From an uncultured Clostridia bacterium (lineage in GTDB: Bacteria > Bacillota > Clostridia > TANB77 > CAG-508), in contig CAQZSK010000001.1 in assembly GCA_948934525.1 (NCBI GenBank), positions 1 through 64,000 on the forward strand: 64,000 nucleotides of DNA, written 5' to 3'. The position numbers were made by a program, and so were the translations under genes. Positions 53,527 to 62,357 of the stretch are shown here, in pieces. Under the pieces are notes generated by a model. The model was not told the DNA's origin. It made no database searches and saw only the letters and a program-made list of their open reading frames with translations. Each line of letters opens with the position of its first letter. The stretch's first letter is position 1.

Positions 53527-54478
53527 AACTACTCCTTACGATACAAGATGGCTTGTCTATTTTCAATTCTACATTTTGAACTATGCTTAAAATACCTGTA
53601 TCTTTATTTCTTTTATACATTACAATATTATCTGATTTTTGGTTTGCTACTAACAAATATTCTTCATTTGTATTTAATAAAATATCTCTTGGAAAATTTC
53701 CATAACTAGATATTTTTTGTATCAATTCAATTTTGCTTTTTTGAATAGAAAATACTGAAATTGAGTTATCGCCCCTATTAGTAACATAAATATTTCTATC
53801 GTCTTTACTTTTTTTTATCGCCCCTACATAGGATTTTTCACTTGGCTCTATCAACGTAGAAACTTTTTGCTTTAGTTCAAAATTATTTTGTTCTTTATGA
53901 TAAACTAAAATCTGATTAGACACCTCTGTTGCTACATATATTGTTTTCTTATTTTTTGATACTTCTAAATGTCTTGGACCTACTCCTTTTTCTAATTCTA
54001 TCTTAGAATCTTCTTGTAGTTCTTGATTGTATTGATAAATGGTATCATTGCTTAAATCAATTGCATATATATTGTTTCCTATAAAATTAGCAAAATGCAT
54101 ATTAGCATTTGGATAACTTCTACAATTTATTTCTTTTTCTATTAGTCCATTCTCATTTAAAGCATATAAGATAACAGAACCTGCACCATAATTAGCTACT
54201 AGCAATTTCTTTTTATCGCTATTTACTGCTATATAACAAGGGGTAGATTGATTTATTATTTTCAAATCAATCTTTTCTAAATTATTTCTCGTGATGCGAA
54301 AGGTCCCTATTTCACCAACTTGAGTCTCAGAAACTGCATATAAAATATCTTGATTAACACATAAATAAGATGGATTACAAATTCCCTCTACTTCTTTTAT
54401 AATTTCTAGTTTATCTCCATTAAAGTCTACAATTTTGATACTATTTGAATAACTACCTATATATAATCTTTCTTTCAT
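53516..54478 (-). CDS. Seven-bladed beta-propeller, 6-phosphogluconolactonase-like
   Basis: A 320-residue cytosolic beta-propeller of the YbhE/Pgl (lactonase) family: KERLYIGSYSNSIKIVDF and repeated blades (NKKTIYVATEVSNQILVYHK; KSYVGAIKKSKDDRNIYVTN). The start at 54478 is chosen because its ATG overlaps the stop of the SDR gene as ATGA; the frame runs to 54544. Members hydrolyse sugar lactones; in this operon an oxidised sugar from the SDR is an attractive substrate (inference). Confidence 0.78.
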   Translation of the reverse strand: MKERLYIGSYSNSIKIVDFNGDKLEIIKEVEGICNPSYLCVNQDILYAVSETQVGEIGTFRITRNNLEKIDLKIINQSTPCYIAVNSDKKKLLVANYGAGSVILYALNENGLIEKEINCRSYPNANMHFANFIGNNIYAIDLSNDTIYQYNQELQEDSKIELEKGVGPRHLEVSKNKKTIYVATEVSNQILVYHKEQNNFELKQKVSTLIEPSEKSYVGAIKKSKDDRNIYVTNRGDNSISVFSIQKSKIELIQKISSYGNFPRDILLNTNEEYLLVANQKSDNIVMYKRNKDTGILSIVQNVELKIDKPSCIVRSSYEV

Positions 54479-55215
54479 GCCATTTGCCCTGCGTCTATCA
54501 CAATATCTTGTCCAACCATTTTTTTCATTATATGAGTAGTACAAAACATTGCATCTGCAATATCAGTATTAATAGCAAAATCTTTATATTTTGTTTTAGG
54601 TCTCCCTTTAATTGACTCACCATTTGTTCTTTCACTTTCTAAAACCTCATGTGGCTTTAAAATTGTACCTGGTGATATTGTATTTACTCTTATATTTAAT
54701 CTTCCTAAGTCCTGTAAAATTCCTCTTGTCAATCCATATAGTCCTGCTTTTGAAGCACTATAGACTGGGACATCGTAGGCTCTCTTTGCATTAATTGAAG
54801 ATACATATGTTATAGTTTTATCCTTTTTCTCATTTTTCAATAATGGTAGTAAAATCGTTGTCATATAAATATGACTTAAAAGATTAAGTTTCACGGTTTT
54901 ATCAATATCTTCTATTGTTACATTCTCTATTCCTTGTATGTCTGTTCCTATTGCATCACCTGCTACACTAATAAAATGAGTTATTCTATTATATTTTTTT
55001 TGTATATCTTCTGCTAACCTTTTTATACTTTCTACATCAGTAACATCACATTGAAAATAAGTATAATTAGGGTTTTTTTCAAATTCTTCGTTACTATTTT
55101 TTTCCTTAATATCTGTTGCAATCACAATACAATTATTTAGCAAATATTTTTGAATAGCTGCTTGTGCAATATTTCCTGCACCACCTGTTATTACTATAAT
55201 ATCCTTTTCTTCCAT
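54475..55215 (-). CDS. Short-chain dehydrogenase/reductase
   Basis: SDR oxidoreductase, 246 residues from ATG 55215 (AAGGTGA upstream; frame runs to GTG 55224). Rossmann motif ITGGAGNIAQAAIQKYL, conserved Asp after the first beta-alpha units, and the active site Ser...YSASKAGLYGLTRG (Tyr-x-x-x-Lys). It probably uses NAD(P)H on a sugar or keto substrate. It starts a four-gene unit with the lactonase-like propeller, GT2 and PHP genes. Confidence 0.88.
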   Translation of the reverse strand: MEEKDIIVITGGAGNIAQAAIQKYLLNNCIVIATDIKEKNSNEEFEKNPNYTYFQCDVTDVESIKRLAEDIQKKYNRITHFISVAGDAIGTDIQGIENVTIEDIDKTVKLNLLSHIYMTTILLPLLKNEKKDKTITYVSSINAKRAYDVPVYSASKAGLYGLTRGILQDLGRLNIRVNTISPGTILKPHEVLESERTNGESIKGRPKTKYKDFAINTDIADAMFCTTHIMKKMVGQDIVIDAGQMA

Positions 55216-55391
55216 TTTAATCACCTTGTTGTATTATACCCCATCTTGCTACATTTTGTCAATCTAGCCATTTGTTAAGATTTTATGAATAACTAAAATA
55301 ACCTATAATCTTCTATTTGCTCTATCCTTTGCACCTATATCATTTCTTCTAAATTCTCAATTATATCATAAAAAAGCAGAGAATATTAATT

Positions 55392-56117
55392 TCAAAACAA
55401 GTTCTCCACCTTATACTCTTTCTCCAACTTTTCATTAAAATACAGATTACTTACTAAATTTAACTCTTGTAAGTTTTCCTCAGAAATTTGAAAGGAGAAT
55501 ATTTTTTTAGGATCTGCTAATACAATATATTGCATAGCAGTTTTCGTAGAATCCGATATTCTAATTGCCCCTTTATCCACTTTACTACAAGCTTCACATT
55601 TAAAGCCATTATCTCTTATGCTAAAATGAGTTATATTTTCTTGCACTCTGCAATTTGTACATACTTTAATTTGTGGAGTAAAGCCAAGCAAACATAATAA
55701 TCTTAGTTTGAATACAGAAAGGATAAAGTCTAAGTCTTTATCTGTTTCTGATATCATATATAGGGTGTTTAAAAAAAGTTGTAAAATGCGATATGTGTTT
55801 TGGTTTTCATCTGTTACATCATTGATAATCTTAGTAATATGTACAGCATACTTTAATTTGTCTAAGTCTGTTCGGATTGAATAAAAAAGTTCAATAGTAT
55901 CACAAGAATTAATATGATAACTGCTTGTCCCCTGATATAGCATATATTCACCAAAACACAAAAATTGAGTGCCTGCCATTAAGAGGCTTTTTGGTCTTCT
56001 AGCCCCTTTTGCAGCACACCCTATTTTCCCATTGGGAGTAAGTACAGTTAGCATTTTGTCAAAGTCATTCATATTACTTTCTGAAAGAATAATTCCTTTT
56101 GTTTTGATAATTCCCAT
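55392..56117 (-). CDS. recO: DNA repair protein RecO
   Basis: Recombination mediator that loads RecA with RecR. OB-fold start IIKTKGIILSESNMNDFDKM, the zinc motif VCTNCRVQEN and KCEACSKVDKGAIRI (four Cys), and helical middle. At 241 residues it is a normal length. It lies 12 bp after yqzL and downstream of era, the conserved Firmicutes arrangement. Confidence 0.93.
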   Translation of the reverse strand: MGIIKTKGIILSESNMNDFDKMLTVLTPNGKIGCAAKGARRPKSLLMAGTQFLCFGEYMLYQGTSSYHINSCDTIELFYSIRTDLDKLKYAVHITKIINDVTDENQNTYRILQLFLNTLYMISETDKDLDFILSVFKLRLLCLLGFTPQIKVCTNCRVQENITHFSIRDNGFKCEACSKVDKGAIRISDSTKTAMQYIVLADPKKIFSFQISEENLQELNLVSNLYFNEKLEKEYKVENLF

Positions 56118-56129
56118 AGTGTTAGTCCT

Positions 56130-56288
56130 TTATTTAGTCTCTTTTTCAATTCCTTGCACAGTTTCTTGTTGCCCTAAGATTCCATTATTTTGCATATTCT
56201 CTACTTGCATTAATTCCATAAAAGTATCGATGTTTCCAGTCTGTTTGAAAGTATTCCATGCTAAGTCTTTTATCTGTTTTTGTATCAT
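56130..56288 (-). CDS. yqzL: YqzL-like small protein between era and recO
   Basis: A 52-residue protein in the place held by yqzL in Bacillus and relatives. MIQKQIKDLAWNTFKQTGNI contains the family's W-x-x-F-x-x-T-G-N-[IV]-D-T core, continuing DTFMELM. AAAGGAGTTGAGG lies upstream. Function unknown, but its position between Era and RecO is strongly conserved. Confidence 0.8.
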   Translation of the reverse strand: MIQKQIKDLAWNTFKQTGNIDTFMELMQVENMQNNGILGQQETVQGIEKETK

Positions 56289-56435
56289 ATGTGCCTCAAC
56301 TCCTTTTATTTAAGCTTCTGTATTTATGATGGTCTTTTTTCCATTTTTTATTCGATTTTATTATTGGAAATTTTTTTTAGTTTCTAGTAAGTACTTTTAG
56401 GATAAATATAATTATAATAAAAGTGCAGTCTGCGT

Positions 56436-56498
56436 AAGGCGAGTTTATGAGCGCCTTCCATTGCTTTCCTTAATCTATATTTATTATGAAAGCAATGG
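56436..56498. promoter_or_regulatory. Tandem hairpins between era and yqzL
   Basis: AAGGCG (56436-56441)/CGCCTT (56452-56457) and CCATTGCTTTC (56458-56468)/GAAAGCAATGG (56488-56498) lie back to back in the otherwise non-coding 56289-56539. They may separate era from recO expression or shield mRNA ends. No T-run. Confidence 0.5.
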
Positions 56499-56539
56499 AC
56501 AGCAAGAACAAACGTTATTATAGCAATACTTATCTTTCA

Positions 56540-57445
56540 TTAATCCTTATTTTTAAACAATTTCACAAAACGTTCTTCATTAATCCAATCTTCCCTTACT
56601 TTTACCCACAATTTTAAATTCACTTGTGTCTCTAGCATTTTTTCTAAGTCTTCTCTAGCATACGTTCCAATTCTTTTAAGCATTGCTCCACCTTTCCCAA
56701 TAATAATTCCTTTATGAGATTCTCTTAAACAATAAATGGTGGCCTCTATATTGAATATTGGCTTTTCTTCCCTTGTTTTGCCTTTTTTCATTTTCTCTAT
56801 TTCAATTAATATACCATGTGGAACTTCATCTTTCAAGAGTTTTAGCGCTTTTTCTCGTATTGCTTCTGCTGCTAAATCTCTTAAAGTTTGGTCTGTATAC
56901 TCCTCTATATCATAATATGCTGGACCTTCTTTTAAGTTCTTCTCAATTTCTTCTAAAATGATTTCCACATCAGATGCTTTTAAAGCTGAAATTGGAATAA
57001 TTGCTTTAAAGTGATATTCATCTTTAAAGGCTTCGATCATTTTAAAAATTTGTTCTTTACTTACCAAATCAATTTTATTAATTACCAAAATCGTTTGTGC
57101 TTTTGCTTCTTTAATTTTATCTAAAATCATTTGGTCACCTTTGCCAATCCCATCAGAGGTAGCCTCTACCACAAATAGAACAACATCACTATCAGGAATG
57201 CTCCCCCATGCAGTCTCTACCATCGTATCTCCTAATTTTGACTTTGGCTTATGAATACCTGGTGTATCTGTAAAAATGATTTGAGAATGTTCACGATTAA
57301 CAATTGCCTTAATGGCTGTTCTCGTAGTTTGTGGTTTATTTGCTACGCTTGCCACCTTTTGACCTACCATATCATTTAAGATACTGGATTTTCCTACATT
57401 GGTTCTTCCTACAATTGAAACAAAACCTGATTTAAACGTTTCCAT
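56540..57445 (-). CDS. era: Ribosome-assembly GTPase Era
   Basis: Era binds the 3' end of 16S rRNA and couples ribosome assembly to growth. GTPase motifs: GRTNVGKSSILNDMVGQ (G1), DTPGIHKPKSKLG (G3), NKIDLVSKEQ (G4). KH domain: GIIIGKGGAMLKRIGTYARE. The length of 301 residues is normal. It begins 20 bp past hydA, so the hydrogenase operon probably reads into era. GGAGGT precedes the start. Confidence 0.97.
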   Translation of the reverse strand: METFKSGFVSIVGRTNVGKSSILNDMVGQKVASVANKPQTTRTAIKAIVNREHSQIIFTDTPGIHKPKSKLGDTMVETAWGSIPDSDVVLFVVEATSDGIGKGDQMILDKIKEAKAQTILVINKIDLVSKEQIFKMIEAFKDEYHFKAIIPISALKASDVEIILEEIEKNLKEGPAYYDIEEYTDQTLRDLAAEAIREKALKLLKDEVPHGILIEIEKMKKGKTREEKPIFNIEATIYCLRESHKGIIIGKGGAMLKRIGTYAREDLEKMLETQVNLKLWVKVREDWINEERFVKLFKNKD

Positions 57446-57465
57446 ATAAACCTCCTTTCCTAGTT

Positions 57466-59220
57466 CTAAATCCTATATTTCTCTCTTTTCTCATAATGAG
57501 TATGTAATAATTCGTGTGCTAAATGCCCACCTGATTCTCCTAAGAACTCCTGATAGATTTTTTGCAATACTGGATTTTTATGTGAAAGTCTTATAGTACT
57601 TCTTTCATCAATACTATACATTGCTTCTGAACGCTTTTTAGCCACATTTACTGTTTCTCTAATTTTGCTACTTTTAATTGGCTGACCTCCACCCATAATA
57701 CATCCACCTGGGCATGCCATAATCTCTACAAATTGGTAATCTGCTTTTCCTGATTTTATTTCTTCCATAATCGTTTGTGCATTACCTAGTCCACTTGCTA
57801 TAACCGCTTTTACTTCTTTTTCTCCAATTTTTATTGTCGCTCTTTTAATTCCTTGCTGTCCTCTTACTTCTTCAAATTCAATTTTCTCTAATGGCTTTCC
57901 TGTCACTATTTCTGATACACTTCTTAAAGCCGCTTCCGCCACCCCACCTGTTACACCAAAAATGGCTGCAGCTCCTGTTGCTTCTCCCATTGGGTCATCA
58001 AAAGTTTCATCTTCTAATTCTACAAATTCAATATTAGCTTGTTTAATCATTCTTGCTAGTTCTCTAGTTGTTAATACACTATCTACATCATATAGCCCAT
58101 TATCTTTCATTTCTTCTCTTTGTCTTTCGAACTTTTTAGCAATGCAAGGCATAACTGAAACAACAAAGATTTTTTCTGGATTAATTTTTTGTTTGCTTGC
58201 ATAATATGTTTTTAAAAGTGCACCAAACATTTCATGTGGAGATTTACAACTAGATAAATGCGGTAAATTTTCTGGATAATTCATTTCAATATATCTTACC
58301 CAACCTGGGCTACAAGAAGTTATCATAGGAAGATGGTCATTTTCTTGTAAACGTTTGATAAGCTCTGTTCCTTCTTCCATAATAGTAAAATCTGCACCAG
58401 TATTGGTATCGAATACTTTATCAAATCCTAATCTTTGAAGAGCTGCTACCATTTTGCCAGTTACATTGGTTCCAATTGGCATTCCAAATTCTTCTCCTAA
58501 TGCTACCCTCACTGCTGGTGCTGTTTGCACAATCACATAGCTTTCAGGATCTCTTAATTTTTCCCATACTAATTCCGTAGAATCTTTTTCATGTAAAGCT
58601 CCTGTTGGGCATGCTTGAATACATTGTCCACAAAAAGTGCAATTCACATCATTTAAACTATGATCACCTACTGTTGAAATACAAGAGGTAAATCCTCTAT
58701 TTACGGCATCAATGGCACCAACTTTTTGCACTTTCTTGCAAGCTGATACACATCTTCTGCATAAAATACATTTGTTAAAATCACGTACAATCGAAGGTGA
58801 GCTGTCATCTATCTTATGTTCATTTTTTACCCCTTCATAGCGTACACTTTGTACATTGAATTTTACTGCTAATGCTTGTAATTCACAATTTCCATTTCGT
58901 GTACAGGTTAAGCAGTCACGATGGTGATTAGACAAAATTAAGTCTAATATCATCTTCCTTGCTTCAATTACTGCTGGTGAATGCGTATGTACTACCATTC
59001 CTTCTTCTACTTGCTGAATACAAGAAGTAGCAAAACCTTTTCTTCCTTCTACTTCTGTGATACACATTCTGCAATCACCAATTGCATTAATTTCTTTTAA
59101 ATAGCAAAGTGTGGGAATGTCAATATTGGCTTGTCTTGCGGCTTGTAAGATGGTTGTTCCTTTTGGAACCTCTACCTCTTTATTATCAATGGTTAAGTGC
59201 ACTTTTGGTAATTCTGCCAT
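57466..59220 (-). CDS. hydA: [FeFe] hydrogenase catalytic subunit HydA
   Basis: A 584-residue [FeFe] hydrogenase. N-terminal [2Fe-2S] ferredoxin (CYLKEINAIGDCRMCITEVE), His-cluster region (HHRDCLTCTRNGNC), two [4Fe-4S] sets (CILCRRCVSACKKVQ and CTFCGQCIQACPTG), then the H-cluster: TSCSPGWVRYIE at about 300, MPCIAKKFE at about 355, and MACPGGCIMGGGQP at about 500. With HydB and HydC upstream it matches the trimeric electron-bifurcating enzyme that uses NADH and ferredoxin together to form H2. Confidence 0.96.
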   Translation of the reverse strand: MAELPKVHLTIDNKEVEVPKGTTILQAARQANIDIPTLCYLKEINAIGDCRMCITEVEGRKGFATSCIQQVEEGMVVHTHSPAVIEARKMILDLILSNHHRDCLTCTRNGNCELQALAVKFNVQSVRYEGVKNEHKIDDSSPSIVRDFNKCILCRRCVSACKKVQKVGAIDAVNRGFTSCISTVGDHSLNDVNCTFCGQCIQACPTGALHEKDSTELVWEKLRDPESYVIVQTAPAVRVALGEEFGMPIGTNVTGKMVAALQRLGFDKVFDTNTGADFTIMEEGTELIKRLQENDHLPMITSCSPGWVRYIEMNYPENLPHLSSCKSPHEMFGALLKTYYASKQKINPEKIFVVSVMPCIAKKFERQREEMKDNGLYDVDSVLTTRELARMIKQANIEFVELEDETFDDPMGEATGAAAIFGVTGGVAEAALRSVSEIVTGKPLEKIEFEEVRGQQGIKRATIKIGEKEVKAVIASGLGNAQTIMEEIKSGKADYQFVEIMACPGGCIMGGGQPIKSSKIRETVNVAKKRSEAMYSIDERSTIRLSHKNPVLQKIYQEFLGESGGHLAHELLHTHYEKREKYRI

Positions 59221-59250
59221 TATACCTCTTCCTTTCCAAGTTAATTTTCT

Positions 59251-59823
59251 TTATATATTTTTATTACGTATATATTCTTTGCCCACTTGTTCAAATTCTT
59301 CTCTCAATATATCCATTTGAATCGTATCATAATATTCTCCATTTACAAAAGTGGCTTGTCTTCTTCTTCCCATTTCTTTGAAGCCACATTTTTTGTAACA
59401 TGCAATTGCTCTTTCATTAAAAGCAAATACATCTAATTGAATAGAATTTAAATTTAGGTAATTAAAACCATAATCCAAAATCATATTAATTGCTTCTGTA
59501 CCATATCCACCGTTTCGATAGTTTTCTTCTCCAATAAATACTCCCAATGTAGCATGTCTATTGATATAATTTATTCTCTCTAATCCAACTGTTCCTATCA
59601 TTTCATCTTTATCTAAGGTCACAATTACAAATTGCCTTTTTTGTTCACTTTCCGTTTGCTCTAAATATTGTTTTTCTCCATCTAACGTTACAATGCTTCC
59701 ACTTCTGTCTGTGTAATCAGTTACTTGAAAGTCATTTAGCCATTTGGTAAATATCTCTACATCTTGACTATTTCTTGGTGATAAATATATTCTATCTCCT
59801 ATTAACTTTTTAAAATATTTCAT
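59251..59823 (-). CDS. GNAT acetyltransferase, RimJ/RimL type
   Basis: A 190-residue GNAT enzyme. LIGDRIYLSPRNSQDVEIFT, IGEENYRNGGYGTEAINMIL with the acetyl-CoA pyrophosphate loop, and QLDVFAFNERAIACYKKCGF. Related enzymes acetylate ribosomal protein N-termini, spermidine or antibiotics. It sits inside the hydrogenase operon, between hydB and hydA, which is unusual. GGAG precedes the start. Confidence 0.85.
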   Translation of the reverse strand: MKYFKKLIGDRIYLSPRNSQDVEIFTKWLNDFQVTDYTDRSGSIVTLDGEKQYLEQTESEQKRQFVIVTLDKDEMIGTVGLERINYINRHATLGVFIGEENYRNGGYGTEAINMILDYGFNYLNLNSIQLDVFAFNERAIACYKKCGFKEMGRRRQATFVNGEYYDTIQMDILREEFEQVGKEYIRNKNI

Positions 59824-59838
59824 ATTCCATCTCCTATT

Positions 59839-61695
59839 CTATCCGATTGCATGGAATGGACAAACTGATATACAAGTTCCACATTTAATACAAGTAGATT
59901 CATCTATCTTATGTGTTTTTCCTGACTCTCCTTCAATTGCATTTACTGGACAATTTCTCTTGCACATTCCACATCCTTTACATTTTTCTTCTGCAATTTG
60001 AATTTTGGCTAGTGCTTTACATTCTCCAGTTTTACATTCTTTGTATTTCACATGTTCTAAATATTCTTCTCTAAAATATTTTAAAGTAGAAAGTACAGGA
60101 TTTGGTGCAGATTGCCCTAATCCACAAATTGCTGTTTTTGGGATATTGACTGCTAATTCTTCTAACTTATTTAAATCATCTGACTCTGCTTCTCCTGTTG
60201 TCATTTTTTCTAATAACTCTAACATTCTTTTTGTTCCAATTCTACAAGGGGTACATTTGCCACAAGACTCATCTACTGTAAAACTTAGATAAAATTTTGA
60301 TAAGTTTACCATACATTTGGTATCATCCATAACAATTAGACCACCTGATCCCATCATAGAACCAATTTCTTTTAATGATTCGTAATCGATTGGAGTATCT
60401 AAATGTTCTTTTGGAATACATCCTCCTGAAGGTCCACCTGTTTGTGCTGCTTTGAAATCTCTACCATTTGGAATTCCCCCACCAATGTCATACACAATTT
60501 CACGCAAAGTAGTTCCCATTGGTACTTCTACTAATCCAACATTGACTACATTTCCACCTAAAGCAAATACTTTCGTTCCTTTAGAATATTCTGTACCAAT
60601 ACTATTATACCAGTCTGCTCCATTTAAAATAATTCTAGTCACATTTGCAAAAGTTTCTACATTATTAATTAAAGTTGGCTTGAACCATAGTCCTTGATTT
60701 GCTGGATATGGTGGTTTTACTCTTGGTTGACCTCTTTTTCCCTCAATTGATTCTAATAGTGCAGTTTCTTCTCCACAGACAAATGCTCCAGCACCCAGTC
60801 TAATATCTACATCAAATTCAAAACTGCTTCCCAAAATATTTTTTCCTAGTATTCCATATTCTCTTGCTTGTTTAATGGCGGTTTGAAACCTTTCCACTGC
60901 AATTGGATATTCTGCTCTTACATAAATATATCCTTGATTTGCGCCAATAGCATATCCTGCTATCATCATTGCTTCTAATACAGAGTGTGGGTCACCTTCT
61001 AAAATACTTCTATCCATAAAAGCTCCTGGGTCACCTTCATCTGCATTACATACTACATATTTTTGTTTTCCTGTTGCTGCTTTAGTAAGAGCCCACTTTT
61101 TCCCTGTTGGAAATCCTGCTCCTCCTCTACCTCTTAAACCTGATTTTTCAATAGTTTCAATGACTTCTTCTGGTGTCATTTCTAATAACACTTTTTCTAG
61201 TGCTTTATATCCATTAAAGGCTATGTATTCATCAATTTGTTCTGGATCAATTCTTCCACAATTTTGAAGTGCTATTCTTTTTTGCTTTTTATAGAATGTA
61301 AGGTCATCTAACTTTTGCACTTTACTTCCATCAATATCCCTGCAAAGTAATCTTTCTACGGTTTTTCCTTCTATAATATGTGTTTGAACAATTTCTTCAC
61401 AATCCTCTGGAGATACCTGTGCATAAAAGGTATCTTCTGGACGAATAATTACAATGGGACCTTTGGCACACAGACCAAAACATCCTGTTTGAATAACACG
61501 TACCTTTTCTATTTTCTTCTCTTCTAAAATTTTGCGGAAGTTTTCAATAATTTTTGGAGATTTTGAAGAAGTACAACCTGTTCCATGACATACTAAAATA
61601 TGTTTTTCTTTTGTTCCAAAACCACTATTTACACGAAGGTCTAATTCTTTTCTTTTTTCTTCTCTTATTTTTCTAATCTTTTCTAAGGTTTCCAT
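59839..61695 (-). CDS. hydB: NADH-binding, electron-bifurcating subunit HydB (NuoF-like)
   Basis: A 618-residue flavoprotein. N-terminal thioredoxin-like [2Fe-2S] domain (HILVCHGTGCTSSKSPKIIE, VIQTGCFGLCAKGP), FMN/NADH domain (GRGGAGFPTGKKWALTKAA, NADEGDPGAFMDRSILE), the [4Fe-4S] ESCGKCTPCRIGTKRM, and two C-terminal [4Fe-4S] motifs (CKGCGMCKRNCPVNAIE and CIKCGTCISVCPFHAIG). It hosts the flavin that splits electrons. GGAGGT precedes the start. Confidence 0.95.
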   Translation of the reverse strand: METLEKIRKIREEKRKELDLRVNSGFGTKEKHILVCHGTGCTSSKSPKIIENFRKILEEKKIEKVRVIQTGCFGLCAKGPIVIIRPEDTFYAQVSPEDCEEIVQTHIIEGKTVERLLCRDIDGSKVQKLDDLTFYKKQKRIALQNCGRIDPEQIDEYIAFNGYKALEKVLLEMTPEEVIETIEKSGLRGRGGAGFPTGKKWALTKAATGKQKYVVCNADEGDPGAFMDRSILEGDPHSVLEAMMIAGYAIGANQGYIYVRAEYPIAVERFQTAIKQAREYGILGKNILGSSFEFDVDIRLGAGAFVCGEETALLESIEGKRGQPRVKPPYPANQGLWFKPTLINNVETFANVTRIILNGADWYNSIGTEYSKGTKVFALGGNVVNVGLVEVPMGTTLREIVYDIGGGIPNGRDFKAAQTGGPSGGCIPKEHLDTPIDYESLKEIGSMMGSGGLIVMDDTKCMVNLSKFYLSFTVDESCGKCTPCRIGTKRMLELLEKMTTGEAESDDLNKLEELAVNIPKTAICGLGQSAPNPVLSTLKYFREEYLEHVKYKECKTGECKALAKIQIAEEKCKGCGMCKRNCPVNAIEGESGKTHKIDESTCIKCGTCISVCPFHAIG

Positions 61696-61707
61696 ATTAC
61701 CTCCTTT

Positions 61708-62211
61708 CTAATTCTCTTGCATTAACTCATCTAAAACTTCATCTAATTTTTTAACAGTTGCTCTACCATATACTTCCCCATTTACTGTAAATACTGGCGC
61801 TATCCCACAGGCTCCTACACATCTAGTACTATCAATGGAAAATTTACCATCTGGAGTTGTTTCTCCCTCTTCTATTTTTAATCTCTGCTTTAAACGTTCC
61901 ATCAATTTTTCAGAACCTTTAACAAAGCATGCTGTTCCTAAGCATACTGATATTGCATATTTTCCTTTTGGTTTTAGGGTAAATCGAGAATAAAAAGTAA
62001 TGACTCCATAGATTTCAGCCATTGGAATATTTAGATATTCAGAAATTTCTTTTTGTGCAGTTTGTGGAATATATCCATACTTCATTTGCACTTCATTTAA
62101 AATAGGAATTAAATTGTCTTTTACTTGTGTGTATGGTTGCATGATACCTTGTAATTCTTGTTTTAATTTTTCTTCCATACAATTACAATTTCTTTCTTCG
62201 TTCTCATTCAT
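61708..62211 (-). CDS. hydC: [2Fe-2S] subunit HydC (NuoE-like)
   Basis: A 167-residue thioredoxin-like protein of the NuoE family. IPQTAQKEISEYLNIPMAEI, ICLGTACFVKGSEKLMERL-like cysteine region, and RCVGACGIAPVFTVNGEVYG complete the four-Cys [2Fe-2S] site. First gene of the hydrogenase operon. It begins with a Cys-containing tail (ERNCNCMEE). GGGAGG is upstream of the start. Confidence 0.94.
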   Translation of the reverse strand: MNENEERNCNCMEEKLKQELQGIMQPYTQVKDNLIPILNEVQMKYGYIPQTAQKEISEYLNIPMAEIYGVITFYSRFTLKPKGKYAISVCLGTACFVKGSEKLMERLKQRLKIEEGETTPDGKFSIDSTRCVGACGIAPVFTVNGEVYGRATVKKLDEVLDELMQEN

Positions 62212-62323
62212 ATTCTTCCTCCCAATATTAATATATTGTATCGGTTTTAATTTAGGTTTATTATATCAAAGAGATTATTTTTTCACAACAAAAATCGACA
62301 GATTCTTTTATTTTTAAAACAAA

Positions 62324-62348
62324 AATAGCCCTTTATTCAAGAGCTATT
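62324..62348 (-). terminator. Terminator after the right-edge lectin-fold gene
   Basis: AATAGC (62324-62329) and GCTATT (62343-62348) with inner CTT/AAG pairing, followed by Us on the minus-strand transcript. Confidence 0.6.
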
Positions 62349-62357
62349 CTATATTTT

